From the NCBI GenBank assembly GCA_021820805.1, contig JAKADF010000236.1, positions 1 to 5,944 on the forward strand: a DNA stretch of 5,944 nucleotides, read 5' to 3'. Shown piece by piece: positions 1-5,944 of the stretch; within the stretch, counting starts at the first letter, position 1, and every line of letters begins with the position of its first letter. The translations under genes and the position numbers were made by a program. Below the pieces are notes generated by a model. That model saw nothing but the letters and a program-made list of their open reading frames with translations. It was not told the DNA's origin and ran no database searches. The DNA comes from Bacillota bacterium. GTDB taxonomy: Bacteria; Bacillota; Bacilli; Alicyclobacillales; Alicyclobacillaceae.

Positions 1-97
1 TTTTGCAACACTCATCCAGAAGTTTTGGCCAACAAGGTTGGAACTGAGATGGTTCGAATCTACCAGTACCCAATTATTGAGAGCAACTGCATAACGC
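1..97. other. Unresolved left-edge sequence
   Basis: No gene can be assigned here. On the plus strand, frame 1 is open from the edge to a stop at 169-171. The frame of the downstream kinase is closed by TAA at 92-94. On the minus strand an ATG at 99-97 opens 33 codons to the edge (starting MRYAVALNNW), with only a distant AAGAGA as possible ribosome binding site. A short perfect inverted repeat, CCAAC-AAG-GTTGG, lies at 29-41. A T-loop-like GGTTCGAATC lies at 51-60, but no tRNA fold fits. I see no clear sigma-A promoter for the kinase, so its promoter is either further left or masked in this stretch. Confidence 0.4.
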
Positions 98-1309
98 ATG
101 GTTTTTATTATTCTCTTACTAATACTAGGAGAATTTGCATTAAATTATTTATTCAAAGGAAGATACGCTAAGTGGACAATTGGACTTTTATCCAGCGTAG
201 CTGCATTTTTATGTATGTCGTTTCCATTCACACTCCTTCCCGGTCAGATATATGACTTAAGAATCGTGGTACTGCTTATTGGGATTCTGTACGGAGGATA
301 TGAAGCTGGTATTTTTGTTATTGTAGTCACTTTTCTCTATCGATATATCATCGGTGGATTTGGTTTTATCCAAATGACAATCACTTTTTTGCCTATTTTG
401 GCGATAGCGTTTTGTCTATTTCCACATTTCAAGAGTTACTCACGAGTGAAAAAAATCATAGTGGCAGTTAGTTTAAATGTTGCAATCGTGTCATTAAATA
501 TTATCTTTGTAGCTATTCGATACCCCATAACTCATTGGCATTTAAGTTTTCTTTTTGAATGGGCCTTAATAGAAGCACTTTGTATTGCAATAATGGTGTT
601 TATAATCGAAATTATGAATGATAATATTGTGATGACTCGAAAAATGCAGGATTTAGAAAAAGTACAACTTGTTAGTGCACTTACAGCATCCATTGCCCAC
701 GAAATTAGAAATCCTTTAACTGTATGCCGGGGATTTCTACAGCTTTTAAATGAAATGATTGAAGATAAAAAGCAGTTAACATATATAAATACTATTTTGT
801 CAGAGCTAGATCGTGCTGGTTCTATTATTGATAATTATTTATCATCTTCTAAGCCTCAAATAGAAAAAATTGAACTAAAAGATACTGCACAGATTGTTGC
901 ACACATAATTGAAACTATTTCACCATATTCAAGGTTAAGAAGTGTAGATATCAATCAAAAATTAGAGGAATCATTGTACATTTATGTGGATCCAGGCAGA
1001 TTTGGACAGGCCTTGTTGAACATGATGAAAAATGGAATTGAAGCGATGCCGAATGGAGGTACACTTACTGTTGAAGTTCGTCGACAAAACCAATTGGCTG
1101 TTATAGATATTATTGATTCGGGAATTGGTATGAACAATGAGCAGATTAGTAGACTGGGGAACCCTTTTTACTCAACGAAGGCTACGGGAACAGGGCTCGG
1201 ACTCATGGCTACTTACCGCTTTATTCACTTAATGAAAGGGAAAATTGAAGTAAAAAGCACACAAGGACGGGGAACTAAGTTTTCCGTGTATATGCCTTTA
1301 TCAAGTTGA
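98..1309 (+). CDS. KinB-like membrane sensor histidine kinase
   Basis: This 403-residue protein is predicted to autophosphorylate on histidine at the membrane and pass phosphate to a response regulator. Residues 1 to about 180 form a block of hydrophobic helices without a large extracellular loop, like the 5TM/LYT-type sensor of Bacillus KinB, and there is no PAS domain. The H-box follows (SIAHEIRNPL, phospho-acceptor H201). The ATPase domain carries the N-box (N308-MMK-N312), G1 (D340-SGIGM), an NPFYSTK F-box and G2 (G364-T-G366-L-G368). All catalytic elements are present, so it should be active. KinB feeds the sporulation phosphorelay in B. subtilis; the same role here is inference. No response regulator or kapB-like gene is adjacent. 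TAA at 92-94 is in frame directly upstream, so 98 is the earliest possible start. It lacks a convincing Shine-Dalgarno and gives an N-terminus slightly shorter than KinB. The gene appears more A+T-rich than glnS and the exporter. Confidence 0.9.
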   Translation: MVFIILLLILGEFALNYLFKGRYAKWTIGLLSSVAAFLCMSFPFTLLPGQIYDLRIVVLLIGILYGGYEAGIFVIVVTFLYRYIIGGFGFIQMTITFLPILAIAFCLFPHFKSYSRVKKIIVAVSLNVAIVSLNIIFVAIRYPITHWHLSFLFEWALIEALCIAIMVFIIEIMNDNIVMTRKMQDLEKVQLVSALTASIAHEIRNPLTVCRGFLQLLNEMIEDKKQLTYINTILSELDRAGSIIDNYLSSSKPQIEKIELKDTAQIVAHIIETISPYSRLRSVDINQKLEESLYIYVDPGRFGQALLNMMKNGIEAMPNGGTLTVEVRRQNQLAVIDIIDSGIGMNNEQISRLGNPFYSTKATGTGLGLMATYRFIHLMKGKIEVKSTQGRGTKFSVYMPLSS

Positions 1310-1324
1310 TGACTCATGAATTCA

Positions 1325-1357
1325 AACGGCAAGCCGTATTGAAAACGGCTTGCCGTT
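1325..1357. terminator. 13-bp hairpin between convergent genes, probable bidirectional terminator
   Basis: Arms 1325-1337 and 1345-1357 are perfectly complementary over 13 bp and GC-rich, with a 7-base loop (ATTGAAA). The hairpin starts 15 bases after the kinase stop and lies about 46 bases past the glnS stop on the other strand, so it is placed to end both transcripts. The T-tract is poor on either side (TTAATCTGG on plus, TTTGAATTC on minus), so intrinsic termination may be inefficient. The hairpin may also protect mRNA 3' ends. Each arm is itself a palindrome (ACGGC-AA-GCCGT and ACGGC-TT-GCCGT), which is unusual for a simple terminator. Confidence 0.65.
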
Positions 1358-1403
1358 AATCTGGATAATCCTTTGTTCTAAATGATGCCAAGTCAATAGC
1401 TCA

Positions 1404-3071
1404 TTATTTAGATGGTGCCTGTTTCACTTTAAACGAACTCTTCAATGAGACTATAAGATTAAATACTTTGTGGTCTCTAGTTGTATCCTTCGGATCCACA
1501 TTAAAAAAGCCGTGTCGAACGAATTGGAACTTTTCCTGTACTTGTGTGTTTTCAAGGTCTTGTCCGATATATCCGTTTGCTATTTTAAGAGAGTTTGGAT
1601 TGATTCGCTCTTCAAGAGGGCAATCCTCATCAAATTCCTCTTTCAGCAAAGATTCATACAAACGAAACTCTGCCGGTATCGCACTTTTACAATCAACCCA
1701 GTGAATTGTTCCTTTCACTTTGCGGCCAGTGAATCCACTTCCGCTCTTTGTTTCAGGATCATAAGTGCAATGCAATTCTACAACATTACCATTTTCGTCT
1801 TTTATTACATCATTGCACTTGATAAAATAAGCACTTCTAAGACGAACTTCATTGCCCGGGTACAAGCGATGGTACTTCGGGGGCGGAACCTCCATAAAGT
1901 CATCCTGTTCAATATAAATTTCACGGGAAAACTGAATTTGTTTTGTGCCCATCTCCGGATCTTCTGGATTTACCTCTGTTTCCAGCATCTCGACTTGGTT
2001 CTCCGGATAGTTGGTGATAACGACTTTTAACGGGTGGATCACGGCCATCGCTCGAGGAGCTTTCAGATTTAAATCTTGACGGACATGATGCTCAAGCAAT
2101 TTGTAATCCACTTCACCGCCTGCGATGGTTATGCCAAGTTCTTCAACAAATGACCGGATTGCTTCAGGTGTAAACCCGCGTCTGCGAAGCCCCGAAATCG
2201 TTGGCATCCTAGGGTCGTCCCAACCGTCTACGAGTCCTTCGTCCACTAATTTCTTTAAGTAACGTTTACTCATCACAGTATTCGTGAGATTAAGTCTTCC
2301 AAATTCATACTGGTGAGGGATGTGCGGCATCTCACATTCATTAACTACCCAGTCATAAAGAGGACGTTGATCTTTAAATTCTAAAGTGCAGAGGGAATGA
2401 GAAACGCCTTCGATTGCATCTTCAAGCGGGTGCGCGAATGCGTACATCGGATAAATGCACCATTTGTCACCTGTGTTGTGATGCGTTGTATGCGAGATTC
2501 GATAAATAACCGGATCACGAAGGTTCAGGTTAGGAGAAGACATATCAATTTTGGCTCGTAATACTTTTTCTCCATCTGCAAATTCGCCTTTACGCATCCG
2601 ATCAAATAAATCTAGATTTTCCTCGATTGTTCGTGTCCGAAATGGACTGTCTTGACCAGGTTCTGTTAAAGTTCCGCGCGTTTGTCTGAGTTCTTCAGCT
2701 GTTAAGTCATCTACGTATGCTTTTCCTTTTTTGATAAGCAGAACTGCGCGCTTATACATTTCCTCAAAATAGTCGGAAGCAAAATACAGCCCGTTCCACT
2801 CAAAGCCGAGCCACGCAACATCTTCTTTTATTGCATTTACATACTCAACATCCTCTTTGAGAGGATTCGTGTCGTCAAAGCGTAAATTTGTTCTGCCGCC
2901 ATATTCTTTAGCAATTCCAAAGTTAATGCAGATGGACTTGGCATGTCCAATATGTAAATATCCGTTCGGTTCAGGTGGAAAGCGTGTTACAACTTCTTTA
3001 ACATGACCTGTTTTCAAATCTTCACTGATGATTTCCCGGATAAAGTCAGAAGAGCTTGACGAGTTGTCCAT
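1404..3071 (-). CDS. glnS: Glutamine--tRNA ligase (GlnRS)
   Basis: This cytoplasmic class Ic aminoacyl-tRNA synthetase joins glutamine to tRNA-Gln using ATP. The 555 residues match the length of E. coli GlnRS (554). The HIGH signature is at 40-43 ([12 protein letters not shown]), in the same register as E. coli. R30 and the RFDDTNP motif (D66) for substrate binding are present. HSLCTLEF at about 225-232 and the KMSKS equivalent VMSKR at 266-270 follow, then RLRRRGF-type linker sequence. From about residue 340 come the two anticodon-binding beta-barrels, including SAYFIKC and the C-terminal HGFFNVD segment. No catalytic residue is missing and no frameshift is seen. The family separates GlnRS from GluRS by this C-terminal beta-barrel domain, which is clearly present. 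The start at 3071 is supported by AAAGG 8 bases upstream. It is monocistronic, divergent from the gene on its 5' side and convergent with the kinase. GlnRS is patchy in Bacillota, so ancient lateral transfer is plausible. Confidence 0.97.
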   Translation of the reverse strand: MDNSSSSSDFIREIISEDLKTGHVKEVVTRFPPEPNGYLHIGHAKSICINFGIAKEYGGRTNLRFDDTNPLKEDVEYVNAIKEDVAWLGFEWNGLYFASDYFEEMYKRAVLLIKKGKAYVDDLTAEELRQTRGTLTEPGQDSPFRTRTIEENLDLFDRMRKGEFADGEKVLRAKIDMSSPNLNLRDPVIYRISHTTHHNTGDKWCIYPMYAFAHPLEDAIEGVSHSLCTLEFKDQRPLYDWVVNECEMPHIPHQYEFGRLNLTNTVMSKRYLKKLVDEGLVDGWDDPRMPTISGLRRRGFTPEAIRSFVEELGITIAGGEVDYKLLEHHVRQDLNLKAPRAMAVIHPLKVVITNYPENQVEMLETEVNPEDPEMGTKQIQFSREIYIEQDDFMEVPPPKYHRLYPGNEVRLRSAYFIKCNDVIKDENGNVVELHCTYDPETKSGSGFTGRKVKGTIHWVDCKSAIPAEFRLYESLLKEEFDEDCPLEERINPNSLKIANGYIGQDLENTQVQEKFQFVRHGFFNVDPKDTTRDHKVFNLIVSLKSSFKVKQAPSK

Positions 3072-3079
3072 GGTACCAA

Positions 3080-3084
3080 CCTTT
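3080..3084 (-). promoter_or_regulatory. glnS ribosome binding site
   Basis: AAAGG on the minus strand ends 8 bases before the glnS ATG. The neighbouring bases read GGTTGGTACC directly up to the start. This resembles the end of a T-box motif only by chance, because the leader is far too short for a T-box. Confidence 0.6.
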
Positions 3085-3115
3085 CAACAATTAAACGATA
3101 TCATAAGTTACTTTT

Positions 3116-3124
3116 ATTATATCA
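3116..3124 (-). promoter_or_regulatory. glnS promoter, TGn-extended -10 box
   Basis: The minus strand reads TGATATAAT, a perfect TATAAT preceded by a TGn extension. A start of transcription near 3109 would give a leader of about 38 bases. No good -35 hexamer lies 16-18 bases upstream (the region is A-rich, GAAAAA), which fits an extended -10 promoter that does not depend on a -35. The short leader leaves no room for a T-box riboswitch, so T-box control of this synthetase looks unlikely from this promoter. Confidence 0.65.
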
Positions 3125-3131
3125 CGATTGT

Positions 3132-3162
3132 TTGACGTTTTTTCTTGGGGAAGTGGTATGCT
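3132..3162 (+). promoter_or_regulatory. Rightward promoter divergent from glnS
   Basis: TTGACG (3132-3137) and a TGn-extended -10, TGGTATGCT (3154-3162), face right with a 19-base spacer. The long spacer is offset by the TGn extension. Transcription would start near 3169, in front of the small ORF at 3205. Its -35 lies only 7 bp from the glnS -10 region, so two polymerases could not easily occupy both promoters. Confidence 0.5.
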
Positions 3163-3204
3163 ACAATATTATTACGAAGTACGAAATAAAATATAAAGAA
3201 GGCC

Positions 3205-3327
3205 TTGCATGCAAAGGCAGATGTTGCAAACTGGATCCTTCTTGCATACATGCTCGTTAATATCGTATTGATTCTTGTTTTCGGATCAGTGTCGGATGCT
3301 GATGGACGGGGAGCCACAGACAAATAA
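3205..3327 (+). CDS. Candidate 40-residue single-helix membrane peptide
   Basis: I do not recognise this gene. From a TTG at 3205 the frame reads 40 codons to TAA at 3325-3327. It gives a short basic/polar N-terminus (MHAKADVANW), one strongly hydrophobic helix (about residues 10-27, WILLAYMLVNIVLILVFG) and a polar tail (SVSDADGRGATDK). This helix-then-soluble-tail pattern and the natural-looking codons suggest a real small membrane protein. A promoter ends 42 bases upstream, and a purine-rich AAAGAAGG lies at 3195-3202. That site is too close to TTG (2 bases) but ideally spaced (6 bases) for the ATG at 3209, which is in another frame and stops after 20 codons. One extra A in the AAA run at 3213-3215 would join that ATG to the membrane frame. 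So it may be a TTG-started gene, a gene with a single-base indel, or chance. Its nearest neighbours are glnS, divergent, and the exporter, 146 bases downstream on the same strand. Confidence 0.4.
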   Translation: MHAKADVANWILLAYMLVNIVLILVFGSVSDADGRGATDK

Positions 3328-3473
3328 AGTAACCAATACTTCTTGAAATTATACCAAAACTACTTTTCAATAACGTAGAATAAATTGACCAAGTTCATTC
3401 AAGTAACTCCTTACTCTTTATGAGTTTTTCTAACGATTTTTGTGAACAGGTGCTTGACTGGGGGGATGACGCA
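3328..3473 (+). promoter_or_regulatory. Leader region of the exporter gene with possible operator
   Basis: These 146 bases separate the small ORF from the exporter. A -10-like TAGAAT sits at 3376-3381 without a good -35, and a -35-like TTGACC at 3385-3390 lacks a well-spaced -10. Between them and the gene is an imperfect 17-bp palindrome at 3392-3408 (AGTT-ca-TT-c-AA-gt-AACT; 6 of 8 pairs match). Genes for this exporter family are often controlled by TetR or MarR repressors that bind such sites, but no regulator gene is in the window. No terminator is seen after the small ORF, so read-through from its promoter is possible. Confidence 0.25.
3460..3466 (+). promoter_or_regulatory. Ribosome binding site that decides the exporter start
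   Basis: A run of six G followed by A lies 7 bases before the ATG at 3474. It is the only purine-rich SD-like stretch near either candidate start. The upstream in-frame ATG at 3420 is preceded by pyrimidine-rich CTCCTTACTCTTT with no site, so 3474 is preferred. Confidence 0.6.
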
Positions 3474-4988
3474 ATGGAACGAACCACAAATCGTGTTATT
3501 GTTACTGGTTTTTTGATGCTCGCAATGTTCCTGTCCGCAATGGAAGGAACGATTGTTGCAACAGCGATGCCGACTATAGTTGGAGAACTCGGTGGTTTCT
3601 CGGAATTTGCTTGGGTATTTTCAATTTTTCTTTTAACTCAGGCTGTTTCCATCCCAATATATGGTCGGCTGGCTGATTTGTATGGCAGAAAGCCAGTTTT
3701 TGCAATTGGCACAGGACTGTTTATCGTTGGTTCACTTCTCTGCGGTTTGAGTCATTCCATAATCATGTTGATTTTATTTCGGGCTGTTCAAGGTTTGGGC
3801 GCAGGAGCTGTGCAACCTATCGCGACTACGATTGTAGGGGACTTGTATCCAGGCTCGGAACGCGCAAAAGTTCAGGGCTTGCTTAGCAGCATGTGGGCGT
3901 TAGCATCTGTAGTAGGTCCTGCACTTGGCGGCTTAATTGTCCAGACCATTGGTTGGGAATGGATCTTTGAACTCAATGTTCCCCTCGGGATAGCAGCTAT
4001 ACTTGGAATTGTCTTCTTTCTTCATGAAAAGGTAGAGCACCATATGGCGAAAATTGATTTTATTGGAGCTGCCCTCTTAATTACATCTGTCTGCCTGCTG
4101 ATTCTTGCCTTGCTTACAGCAGGTGTAGAGTGGGCTTGGACGTCACCACAGATTATTGGTTCATTCGCTGTTGCCGTAATTTTGTTTGTGGTTTTCTTGT
4201 ATACAGAATCTAAAGTGAAGCAACCAATGTTGCCATTGTCGCTTATGCAGAGGCCCGTTGTCGCGATTGCGAACATTTCAGCGCTTATAACGGGAGCGAT
4301 AACACTTGGAACTTCCTCATTCATTCCTACTTTTGCACAGGGGGTACTCGGTACAAGTGCGTTTGTAGCTGGTGCAGTCATTGTAACTATTTCTATCGGC
4401 TGGCCGATTGCATCTATTCTGTCAGCAAAACTTATCTGGAGTTTTGGGTATAGAACAATTGCTGTATGTGGTTTAGTCTTTTGTCTCGTTGGTGCACTTT
4501 GCCTTCTAACGATTCAACCTGGTATCTCACCTTGGCTGATTGCCGGATATAATCTACTTATTGGTTTAGGGCTTGGTCTGGCATCAAATGTACAAATTAT
4601 TTCCATCCAATCAAACGTTGATTGGAAACAGCGTGGAATAGCGACCGGATCGAATATGTTTTCTCGAATCCTTGGCAGCACCGTTGGTGTAGCTGTTCTT
4701 GGCACCGTCGTGAACGGATCATTATCAGGTGCCCTGCGCGCTTTACCTGTTTCTAAGGGTTTAAACAATCCAACTTCTGCAACGAACTTCTTGTTAAACA
4801 CATCTCTTCGTAACCATTTACCAATATCAACTTTGCATGTTTTAATTGGTGCACTCGGGCACAGTATCCATCTTGCGTTCTTTGCTGTTGTTGCTTTGGC
4901 TGTTCTTGGAGTCATTATTTCATTTGGTGTCCCTGGCGGTATCCCGGATGAAACGGGCAAAGTGACAGGTGATGCGGTCCCAGAGTGA
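3474..4988 (+). CDS. MFS multidrug exporter, DHA2 (EmrB/QacA/Bmr3) family
   Basis: This 504-residue inner-membrane protein is a likely proton-driven efflux pump of the 14-helix DHA2 family. Visible family motifs are the helix-1 signature AMEGTIVATAMPTI (acid E24 at the usual Asp position), motif A G64-RLADLYGRK in the loop between helices 2 and 3, motif B LFRAVQGLGAGA (about 101-112, with R103), and the antiporter motif C SVVGPALGGLI (about 145-155) followed by WEWIFELNVPLG. The extra helix pair typical of 14-TM members falls at about 197-244, and the last helix at about 468-486 precedes a short charged tail. The closest family type I can name is Bmr3-like; the substrate cannot be read from sequence. 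A start at 3420 would add 18 residues including a polar SNDFCEQ stretch, but it lacks a ribosome binding site and family N-termini are short. No membrane-fusion partner is adjacent, as expected for a Gram-positive pump. A T7 run follows the stop but no clear hairpin. Confidence 0.92.
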   Translation: MERTTNRVIVTGFLMLAMFLSAMEGTIVATAMPTIVGELGGFSEFAWVFSIFLLTQAVSIPIYGRLADLYGRKPVFAIGTGLFIVGSLLCGLSHSIIMLILFRAVQGLGAGAVQPIATTIVGDLYPGSERAKVQGLLSSMWALASVVGPALGGLIVQTIGWEWIFELNVPLGIAAILGIVFFLHEKVEHHMAKIDFIGAALLITSVCLLILALLTAGVEWAWTSPQIIGSFAVAVILFVVFLYTESKVKQPMLPLSLMQRPVVAIANISALITGAITLGTSSFIPTFAQGVLGTSAFVAGAVIVTISIGWPIASILSAKLIWSFGYRTIAVCGLVFCLVGALCLLTIQPGISPWLIAGYNLLIGLGLGLASNVQIISIQSNVDWKQRGIATGSNMFSRILGSTVGVAVLGTVVNGSLSGALRALPVSKGLNNPTSATNFLLNTSLRNHLPISTLHVLIGALGHSIHLAFFAVVALAVLGVIISFGVPGGIPDETGKVTGDAVPE

Positions 4989-5113
4989 CTTTTTTTCATA
5001 ATTACCACTGTTTTTCAATGCAATTTCTATAGTAATTCTATATAATTTATGCTCAGATGATGAATAATCAGCTCAAGTATTGACTAATGGTTAGATAGTT
5101 AGTGGAGGTTTCA
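4989..5113 (+). promoter_or_regulatory. Promoter region of the penicillin-binding protein gene
   Basis: TATAAT at 5041-5046 is a consensus -10 box, but the -35 region 16-18 bases upstream is poor. Overlapping it is a direct repeat TTCTATA at 5025-5031 and 5036-5042, with an 11-bp period. An inverted pair AATTAC (5000-5005) and GTAATT (5032-5037) is also present. A weak activator-dependent promoter would fit these features. TTGACT at 5080-5085 has no matching -10. The T7 run at 4990-4996 follows no stable stem, so termination of the exporter transcript here is unproven. Confidence 0.4.
5104..5108 (+). promoter_or_regulatory. Ribosome binding site of the penicillin-binding protein gene
   Basis: GGAGG, within GTGGAGGT, lies 5 bases before the ATG at 5114. 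It is the strongest Shine-Dalgarno in the window and fixes that start. Confidence 0.85.
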
Positions 5114-5944
5114 ATGAGCAAGAGAAAAAGAGAATCTATTCAACCCAAAAAAGCTCGCAAGGTTGCTGGAAGAGTGAGCTTTATTTATGGTGTTGTCTTT
5201 TTGTCCCTGTCAAGCCTATTATTTCGCTTAGCTTATTTGCAAGTCAATTTAGGTACGAAATTTCGAGCAGATGCATCAAATCAACAAATTTCGTATGTTC
5301 CGGTTCTTCCTGAACGCGGGTGGATATATGATTCAAATCATCAATTGCTGGCTTATGATGTTCCAACAATGGGAATTGTTATGACGAGACTTCATAACAC
5401 GAATATTCAAGATTATAGTAAGCTTGCAAATAACCTAGCCCCTGTTTTGAATATCTCCGTACAGAACTTAATTAAGCAAATGAAGACGTATAATCCTTGG
5501 CAGGACCAAATCTATCTGCTTCAAGACGCGAATAACTCACAAGTGTCATTTATTGCAGAACATAAATCGGAACTGCCTGGCATCAGTTTGGTAGTTTCCT
5601 CAAAGCGTTCCTACTTGCATGGAAACCTGGCTGGTCAAGTTCTTGGATATGTCGGGCGGATTCAGGGAAATCAGGTTAAGAAATATAAGGGGTATCAGTT
5701 AGACCAAATTGTAGGACAGTCTGGTGTAGAAGCTGAGTATGAGACTTATTTGCAGGGGAAAGTTGGCAGAAATGCGGTTGTCATTAACAACATGGGTATC
5801 CCCGTTGAGTCACTGGGCTTAAATCCTCCGCCAACACCTGGTGACACATTGCAATTAAGTATAGATGGTCGTCTTCAAGCAGATGCACAAAACATCATGG
5901 CAAATCAGGTAACACAACTCAGCCAGCAAGGAACAAATGTGAAA
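5114..5944 (+). CDS. Class B penicillin-binding protein, PBP2-like (5' part)
   Basis: Only the first 277 codons are inside the window, and the frame is open to the edge. The product is a peptidoglycan DD-transpeptidase anchored in the cytoplasmic membrane with its domains outside. It has a very basic cytoplasmic tail (MSKRKRESIQPKKARK), one membrane anchor (about 21-45), then the N-terminal dimerisation/pedestal domain. This domain holds the conserved PERGWIYDSNHQLLA stretch (66-80, the usual RG-x-IYD motif), ELPGISL (153-159), GQVLGYVGR (174-182), the VGQSGVEAEYETYLQGKVG stretch (200-218) and PTPGDTLQLSID (240-251), which leads into the transpeptidase domain. The SxxK active-site serine would lie beyond the edge, so activity cannot be judged. 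The architecture fits PBP2/PbpA-type elongation enzymes that work with RodA; a division (PBP3-like) or sporulation (SpoVD-like) role is less likely but not excluded. Confidence 0.9.
   Translation, partial: MSKRKRESIQPKKARKVAGRVSFIYGVVFLSLSSLLFRLAYLQVNLGTKFRADASNQQISYVPVLPERGWIYDSNHQLLAYDVPTMGIVMTRLHNTNIQDYSKLANNLAPVLNISVQNLIKQMKTYNPWQDQIYLLQDANNSQVSFIAEHKSELPGISLVVSSKRSYLHGNLAGQVLGYVGRIQGNQVKKYKGYQLDQIVGQSGVEAEYETYLQGKVGRNAVVINNMGIPVESLGLNPPPTPGDTLQLSIDGRLQADAQNIMANQVTQLSQQGTNVK

Noticed and set aside
48..72. T-arm-like sequence of a tRNA (loop TTCGAAT)
   Set aside because: The stem has a mismatch and a wobble pair, no D-arm or seven-base anticodon loop fits upstream, and no CCA or matching acceptor strand is present.
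1470..2030. Plus-strand open frame across glnS
   Set aside because: It runs antisense to a clearly real synthetase gene, has no family features and is a shadow of glnS codon use.
3072..3090. T-box-like GGTTGGTACC directly before glnS
   Set aside because: It differs from the AGGGTGGNACCGCG consensus, abuts the start codon, and the predicted leader of about 38 bases cannot hold a specifier stem.
3117..3323. Minus-strand 68-codon frame upstream of glnS
   Set aside because: It overlaps both predicted promoters and has no ribosome binding site or domain pattern; it mirrors the membrane frame on the other strand.
3420..3473. Longer exporter start at ATG 3420
   Set aside because: No Shine-Dalgarno precedes it and the added 18 residues are not typical of the family; ATG 3474 has a G-rich site 7 bases upstream.
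4942..4996. Intrinsic terminator after the exporter
   Set aside because: The T7 run is real, but the nearest stem (CCCG-GATGAAA-CGGG) is short and about 30 bases away, so the structure is not convincing.
4022..5008. Two minus-strand open frames within the exporter gene
   Set aside because: They are antisense to conserved exporter codons and show no recognisable features.

Overview
The window looks like chromosomal DNA from a low-to-moderate GC, endospore-forming Bacillota, probably order Bacillales. The reasons are a KinB-type sensor kinase, TGn-extended -10 promoters, a GGAGG ribosome binding site, an EmrB/Bmr3-type exporter with the 'AMEGTIVATAMP' signature, and a Gram-positive style class B penicillin-binding protein with a very basic N-terminus. 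The presence of a glutaminyl-tRNA synthetase gene (glnS) is notable. Many Bacillota, including Bacillus subtilis, lack it and make Gln-tRNA through GatCAB. I cannot name a genus from the sequence alone.

Layout from left to right. Positions 1-97 are unresolved edge sequence, with open frames on both strands. Positions 98-1309 (+) encode a KinB-like membrane histidine kinase. Its 3' end converges on glnS (1404-3071, -) across a 94-bp gap that holds a perfect 13-bp hairpin. glnS starts from a short leader behind an extended -10 promoter. Back to back with it is a second, rightward promoter, which would transcribe a candidate 40-residue one-helix membrane peptide (3205-3327, +). Next come a 14-helix drug-exporter-type MFS protein (3474-4988, +) and the first 277 codons of a PBP2-like class B penicillin-binding protein (5114 to the window edge, +), each with its own leader region.

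The genes do not form an obvious pathway or operon. They are independent housekeeping or envelope functions: signal sensing, aminoacylation, efflux and peptidoglycan synthesis. I found no CRISPR array, transposase, phage gene, toxin-antitoxin pair or clear new system. The parts that merit a second look are the small divergent membrane ORF with its two competing starts, the doubled-palindrome hairpin, the overlapping divergent promoters, the glnS gene itself, and a helical-turn-spaced direct repeat over the -10 box upstream of the penicillin-binding protein.
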